From JAZKDW01 sp040387375 (GTDB lineage Bacteria > Pseudomonadota > Gammaproteobacteria > Burkholderiales > Burkholderiaceae_D), in assembly GCA_040387375.1 (NCBI GenBank), contig JAZKDW010000050.1:1-64000 (forward strand): 64,000 nt of DNA, in the 5' to 3' direction. Each line of letters begins with the position of its first letter. The stretch's first letter is position 1. A program made the translations under genes and the position numbers. Shown piece after piece: positions 60,610-64,000 of this stretch. The notes under the pieces are model-generated. The model did no database searches. It saw only the letters and a list, made by a program, of their open reading frames with translations, and was not told the origin of the DNA.

Positions 60610-61370
60610 GCGAGCCTCATCGGAATATTCTGTGCTGCCATGAAGCGTTTTGCCTCCTGCACGGTATGTTGACCGTAATGAAAAATGCTGGCCGCGAGAA
60701 CCGCATCAGCCTTGCCGATCTTGATGCCGTCGGCCAGATCCTGCAATCCTCCCACCCCGCCGGACGCAATCACCGGGATTGTCACGGCATTGGATACCGC
60801 AGCCGTCAGCGGCAGGTCAAAACCAACCTTGGTGCCGTCGCGATCCATGCTGGTCAGCAGGATTTCACCGGCGCCCAGTTGCTGCATCTTCTGCGCCCAC
60901 TCGACGACATCCAGTCCGGTTGCCTTGCGTCCGCCGTGGGTAAACACTTCCCATGTATTGTCGCCGCTTTTCTTGGCATCGATCGCCACCACGATGCACT
61001 GTGAGCCATATTTTTGCGCCGCATCGAATACCAGTTGCGGATTGGTGACGGCAGACGTATTGATGCCGACCTTGTCCGCACCCGCATTCAACAAACGACG
61101 CACATCCTCGACTGCGCGCACACCGCCGCCCACCGTGAGCGGAATGAAGACTTGTGATGCGACCGCTTCGATAATGTGCAGGATGAGGTCGCGCTCGTCC
61201 GACGTCGCGGTAATGTCAAGAAAGGTAATTTCGTCCGCGCCCTGCTCATCGTAGCGGCGCGCGATCTCCACCGGGTCGCCGGCGTCACGCAGCTCGAGAA
61301 AATTAATACCCTTGACCACGCGCCCGGCAGTCACATCCAGGCACGGGATGATGCGTTTTGCGAGCGTCAT
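60606..61370 (-). CDS. hisF: Imidazole glycerol phosphate synthase cyclase subunit
   Basis: The 254-aa (beta/alpha)8 barrel starts MTLAKRIIPCLDVTAGRVVK with the catalytic Asp11 equivalent in CLDV, and the second Asp in ILLTSMDRDGTKVGFD. It forms a complex with HisH, encoded two genes upstream. It overlaps hisA by 4 bases. Confidence 0.97.
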   Translation of the reverse strand: MTLAKRIIPCLDVTAGRVVKGINFLELRDAGDPVEIARRYDEQGADEITFLDITATSDERDLILHIIEAVASQVFIPLTVGGGVRAVEDVRRLLNAGADKVGINTSAVTNPQLVFDAAQKYGSQCIVVAIDAKKSGDNTWEVFTHGGRKATGLDVVEWAQKMQQLGAGEILLTSMDRDGTKVGFDLPLTAAVSNAVTIPVIASGGVGGLQDLADGIKIGKADAVLAASIFHYGQHTVQEAKRFMAAQNIPMRLA

Positions 61371-62161
61371 GACTCGTCTGTTTCAGGCGCTTCTTCCGAC
61401 TCGCTCAATTCATCGGCCCGATCCTGCGCAGTGCGCAGATCCAGCGTTCCTTCATAGATCGAGCGGCCGCAAATCACACCTTCGATGCCTTCATCCTGCA
61501 CGGCGCAAAGCGCTTCCACATCCTTGATATTGTGCACGCCACCGGAGGCAATGACGGGTATCGTCATGCTTTGCGCCAGCTTGACCGTCGCTTCGATATT
61601 GATGCCGCCCATCATGCCGTCGCGGCCGATGTCGGTGTACACGATCGCTTCGCAACCGTAGTCCTCGAATTTCCGGGCGAGGTCAATCACTTCGTGACCC
61701 GACAGCTTGCTCCAGCCATCCGTCGCTACCTTGCCATCCCGGGCATCGAGGCCGACAATGATCTGGCCCGGAAAAGCACTGCACGCATCGTGCAGGAAAC
61801 CGGGATTCTTGACCGCGGCGGTGCCGATGATGATGTAGCTCAGGCCTCCGTCCAGGTAACGCTCGATGGTATCCAGGTCGCGGATGCCGCCACCCAGCTG
61901 AATCGGAATTTCGTCGGTATCGTTGGCAATCGCAAATTCGCGCACCGCCATAATGATCGATTTCACCGCCGACTCATTTTTTGGTTTTCCCGCAAACGCG
62001 CCGTTCAGGTCGACCAGATGCAAGCGTCGTGCGCCTTGCGCCAGCCAGTGCCGGGCCATTTCGCCGGGGTCTTCGGAAAACACGGTGGCTTGATCCATAT
62101 CGCCCTGTTTAAGGCGTACGCAATGACCGTCTTTAAGATCGATAGCAGGTATAAGCAGCAT
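61367..62161 (-). CDS. hisA: ProFAR isomerase
   Basis: The 264-aa barrel starts MLLIPAIDLKDGHCVRLKQG with the catalytic Asp in IDLK; the second Asp is in VYTDIGRDGMMGG. It ends in a short acidic tail (ELSESEEAPETDES) beyond the usual length. It overlaps hisF. Confidence 0.97.
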   Translation of the reverse strand: MLLIPAIDLKDGHCVRLKQGDMDQATVFSEDPGEMARHWLAQGARRLHLVDLNGAFAGKPKNESAVKSIIMAVREFAIANDTDEIPIQLGGGIRDLDTIERYLDGGLSYIIIGTAAVKNPGFLHDACSAFPGQIIVGLDARDGKVATDGWSKLSGHEVIDLARKFEDYGCEAIVYTDIGRDGMMGGINIEATVKLAQSMTIPVIASGGVHNIKDVEALCAVQDEGIEGVICGRSIYEGTLDLRTAQDRADELSESEEAPETDES

Positions 62162-62223
62162 GGCTACAGTGGGAACGTAATGGGGTTAGTAAAAATAAAT
62201 CTACAACAACTGCTCGACTGGGA

Positions 62224-62862
62224 CTACGGATTCCAGTCCACGAAATTTTTATAGAGCTGCAAACCCGCTGCAGCGCTTTTCTCCGGATGAAACTGTGTCG
62301 CGAAAATGTTATCACGTCCGACCGCACTGCTGAATGGAGAGCCGTAGGGTGTCTCGCCGAGTGTATGCGCCGCATTGTCCGGAGCCGCATAATAACTATG
62401 CACGAAATAAAAATAACTGTCGTCGGCAATACCCTTCCATAGCGGATGGGACACTGTCTGCCTGACTCGGTTCCAGCCCATCTGCGGCACCTTGAAGCGC
62501 GAACCGTCGTCTTGAAGCTGGGTACCGAAATTGAATTTTACAACCTTGCCGGGCAACAATCCAAGACCGTGCGTGTTTCCTTCTTCGCTCCAGTCAAACA
62601 GCATTTGCTCACCAACACAAACGCCGAACATGGGTTTGGAGCGCGAGGCGGCCAGCACCGCTTCCTGCAAGCCCGATTCGCGCAGACAGCGCATGCAATC
62701 CGGCATCGCGCCCTGCCCCGGCAGCACGATCCTGTCGGCCGCCTGGATATCGGCGACTTCGCCGGAGATGCGCACATCGGCATCCGGTGCGACATGGCGT
62801 AACGCCTGCGCGACCGAGCGCAAATTCCCCATGCCGTAATCAACTACTACAATTTTGTTCAT
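62224..62862 (-). CDS. hisH: Imidazole glycerol phosphate synthase glutaminase subunit
   Basis: The 212-aa class I glutaminase has MNKIVVVDYGMGNLRSVAQA at the start, the nucleophile Cys in MFGVCVGEQMLFDWSEEG, and His-Glu in ATQFHPEKSAAAG. It feeds ammonia to HisF. I chose the ATG at 62862 because it gives the family N-terminus. Confidence 0.96.
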   Translation of the reverse strand: MNKIVVVDYGMGNLRSVAQALRHVAPDADVRISGEVADIQAADRIVLPGQGAMPDCMRCLRESGLQEAVLAASRSKPMFGVCVGEQMLFDWSEEGNTHGLGLLPGKVVKFNFGTQLQDDGSRFKVPQMGWNRVRQTVSHPLWKGIADDSYFYFVHSYYAAPDNAAHTLGETPYGSPFSSAVGRDNIFATQFHPEKSAAAGLQLYKNFVDWNP

Positions 62863-62918
62863 GTTAACAATCAAACCTCAAGGACGTCACACTTTGTGCG
62901 GTGTTCTATCCATTGCGG

Positions 62919-63515
62919 TTACAGGCTACCTTTAGTCGAGGGAATCGTGCCGGCTGCGCGCGCGTCGAGTTCGGTCGCCATGCGCAGTGCGCGGCCAAAT
63001 GCCTTGAACACGGTCTCGCACTGGTGATGGGCGTTGTCGCCGCGCAGATTATCGATATGCAGGGACACCAGCGCATGATTGACAAAGCCCTGGAAAAATT
63101 CGTGCGTCAGATCAACGTCGAAAGTGCCGATCATCGAGCGTTTGAATGGCACGTGGAATTCAAGTCCCGGCCGGCCCGAAAAATCGATGACCACACGGGA
63201 CAGCGCCTCATCCAGCGGCACATAGGCATGGCCATAACGGCGGATGCCTTTCTTGTCGCCGATCGCTTTTGCGAAGGCCTGGCCGAGCGTGATGCCGACG
63301 TCTTCAACCGTGTGATGGGCATCGATATGCAAATCGCCTTTGGCATCGATATCGAGATCGATCAGGCCATGGCGCGCGATCTGATCCAGCATGTGATCCA
63401 GAAACGGCACACCCGTGTTCAGTTTTTGCTGACCGGTACCGTCGATATTGATCGCGACGCGAATTTGCGTCTCGTTGGTGTTGCGGGTAATTTCTGCGGT
63501 TCGTGGCGTAGGCAT
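62919..63515 (-). CDS. hisB: Imidazoleglycerol-phosphate dehydratase
   Basis: The 198-aa protein has the two Mn-binding HHxxE motifs: DAHHTVEDVGITLGQAF near residue 66 and NAHHQCETVFKAFGRALR near 164. It is the single-domain HisB of betaproteobacteria, without the phosphatase half. I chose the ATG at 63515 (MPTPRTAEI). Confidence 0.96.
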   Translation of the reverse strand: MPTPRTAEITRNTNETQIRVAINIDGTGQQKLNTGVPFLDHMLDQIARHGLIDLDIDAKGDLHIDAHHTVEDVGITLGQAFAKAIGDKKGIRRYGHAYVPLDEALSRVVIDFSGRPGLEFHVPFKRSMIGTFDVDLTHEFFQGFVNHALVSLHIDNLRGDNAHHQCETVFKAFGRALRMATELDARAAGTIPSTKGSL

Positions 63516-63535
63516 ATTCAGGGGGATTACCAAAA

Positions 63536-64000
63536 TTACGATGCAAGCGATGCGCTCAGCGCATCCAGGAACAACTTGTTTTCTTCAGGTGTGCTGACAG
63601 TCACACGCAAGCAATTGTTCAGCAGTGCATGCATTTTACCGACATTTTTGATCAAAACCTTGTGTTCCAATAATCGGTTGAACACATTGTTGCCGTTACG
63701 CTCAGCGCCATGTACCCGGATCAGCAAAAAATTCGCGGCCGACGGGAACACTTCGATCCCCGGCAACGCCGCCAGCGCCGCCGACAGACGGCTGCGCTCC
63801 CGGCATAAATCTGCTGCCTGGGCGTCCAGTATCGCGGTGTGCTCCAGCACGAATTCGGCGGCGGCCTGCGTCAGCACATTGATATTATAAGGCGGACGGA
63901 CCTTGTCGAACTCGGCCAGCAATGCCGGCGCGCCCGCCATGTAACCTAGCCGTATGCCGGCCAGGCCAAGCTTGGAGACGGTGCGCATCACGATCAGGTT
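63536..64000 (-). CDS. hisC: Histidinol-phosphate aminotransferase, C-terminal part
   Basis: The gene runs off the right edge; its 5' end is missing. The visible 155 codons hold the PLP Lys region TVSKLGLAGIRLGYMAG and the substrate-binding FLLIRVHG plus NNCLRVTVSTPEEN with its Arg. It is a class I/II aminotransferase directly upstream of hisB. Its start cannot be seen. Confidence 0.94.
   Translation of the reverse strand, partial: NLIVMRTVSKLGLAGIRLGYMAGAPALLAEFDKVRPPYNINVLTQAAAEFVLEHTAILDAQAADLCRERSRLSAALAALPGIEVFPSAANFLLIRVHGAERNGNNVFNRLLEHKVLIKNVGKMHALLNNCLRVTVSTPEENKLFLDALSASLAS

Noticed and set aside
1..64000. CRISPR arrays, prophage or intact IS
   Set aside because: No regularly spaced repeats, no phage structural or integrase genes and no complete transposase frame were seen.

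Overview
The window looks like a chromosomal segment of a Burkholderiales betaproteobacterium, most likely Oxalobacteraceae (Herminiimonas/Herbaspirillum-like). The support is the gene order hemA-prfA-prmC-tex-grxD, the block hisCBHAFIE-HIT-tatABC next to degQ/nif3/mscL/petABC/sspAB, the moderate GC content, and four PEP-CTERM proteins. The genus is an inference. I see no prophage, CRISPR array or intact insertion sequence.

Layout. 1-3.6 kb is a scarred accessory stretch: the 3' end of tRNA-Phe, a glycine-rich stress protein, gene debris (an IS256-type transposase remnant joined exactly to a 49-bp piece of vapC), a PEP-CTERM gene behind a sigma-54 promoter, and a vapBC-type toxin-antitoxin pair. 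3.9-14.4 kb is a catabolic island with two convergent arms. The plus arm holds a branched-chain-amino-acid-type ABC transporter with a fused LivH-LivM permease, a cupin, a fumarylacetoacetase-family hydrolase and a SnoaL-like protein. The minus arm holds a LysR regulator, a CoA-transferase, a crotonase and an SDR. 14.7-19.6 kb is a complete ssuEADCB alkanesulfonate operon followed by a collapsed serine hydrolase pseudogene. 20-34 kb is mixed: a five-PAS GGDEF-EAL protein, a predicted DNA-repair pair (FAN1-like nuclease plus nuclease-helicase), GST, a second PEP-CTERM gene with a sigma-54 promoter, an HpaI-type aldolase, a TMEM165/GDT1 transporter and an atypical response regulator. 34.5-41.3 kb is housekeeping (hemA, prfA, dsbB, prmC, tex, grxD) and ends in a stump of ubiX. 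41.8-50 kb is accessory: a Kbp-like BON-LysM protein, orphan genes, two more PEP-CTERM genes, a tricarboxylate-receptor pseudogene, a LysR gene, a foldback (MITE-like) element and a 3-hydroxybenzoate/gentisate operon. 50-64 kb is core: tRNA-Thr, sspBA, petABC, mscL, nif3, degQ, tatABC and the his operon, which runs off the right edge inside hisC.

How the genes work together. The catabolic island probably imports an organic acid or aromatic acid and degrades it through CoA thioesters and a beta-diketone-type hydrolysis; the substrate cannot be read from the sequence. The ssu operon frees sulfite from sulfonates. The monooxygenase/gentisate dioxygenase/RraA-like operon should convert 3-hydroxybenzoate to a ring-cleaved product.

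The strongest new-looking signal is regulatory. Three of the four PEP-CTERM genes have a -24/-12 (sigma-54) promoter directly upstream, which suggests a shared RpoN regulon for surface proteins sorted by an exosortase encoded elsewhere. Other points worth following are a response regulator with His in place of the phosphoacceptor Asp, an SDR and a crotonase lacking standard catalytic residues, and the FAN1/nuclease-helicase pair.
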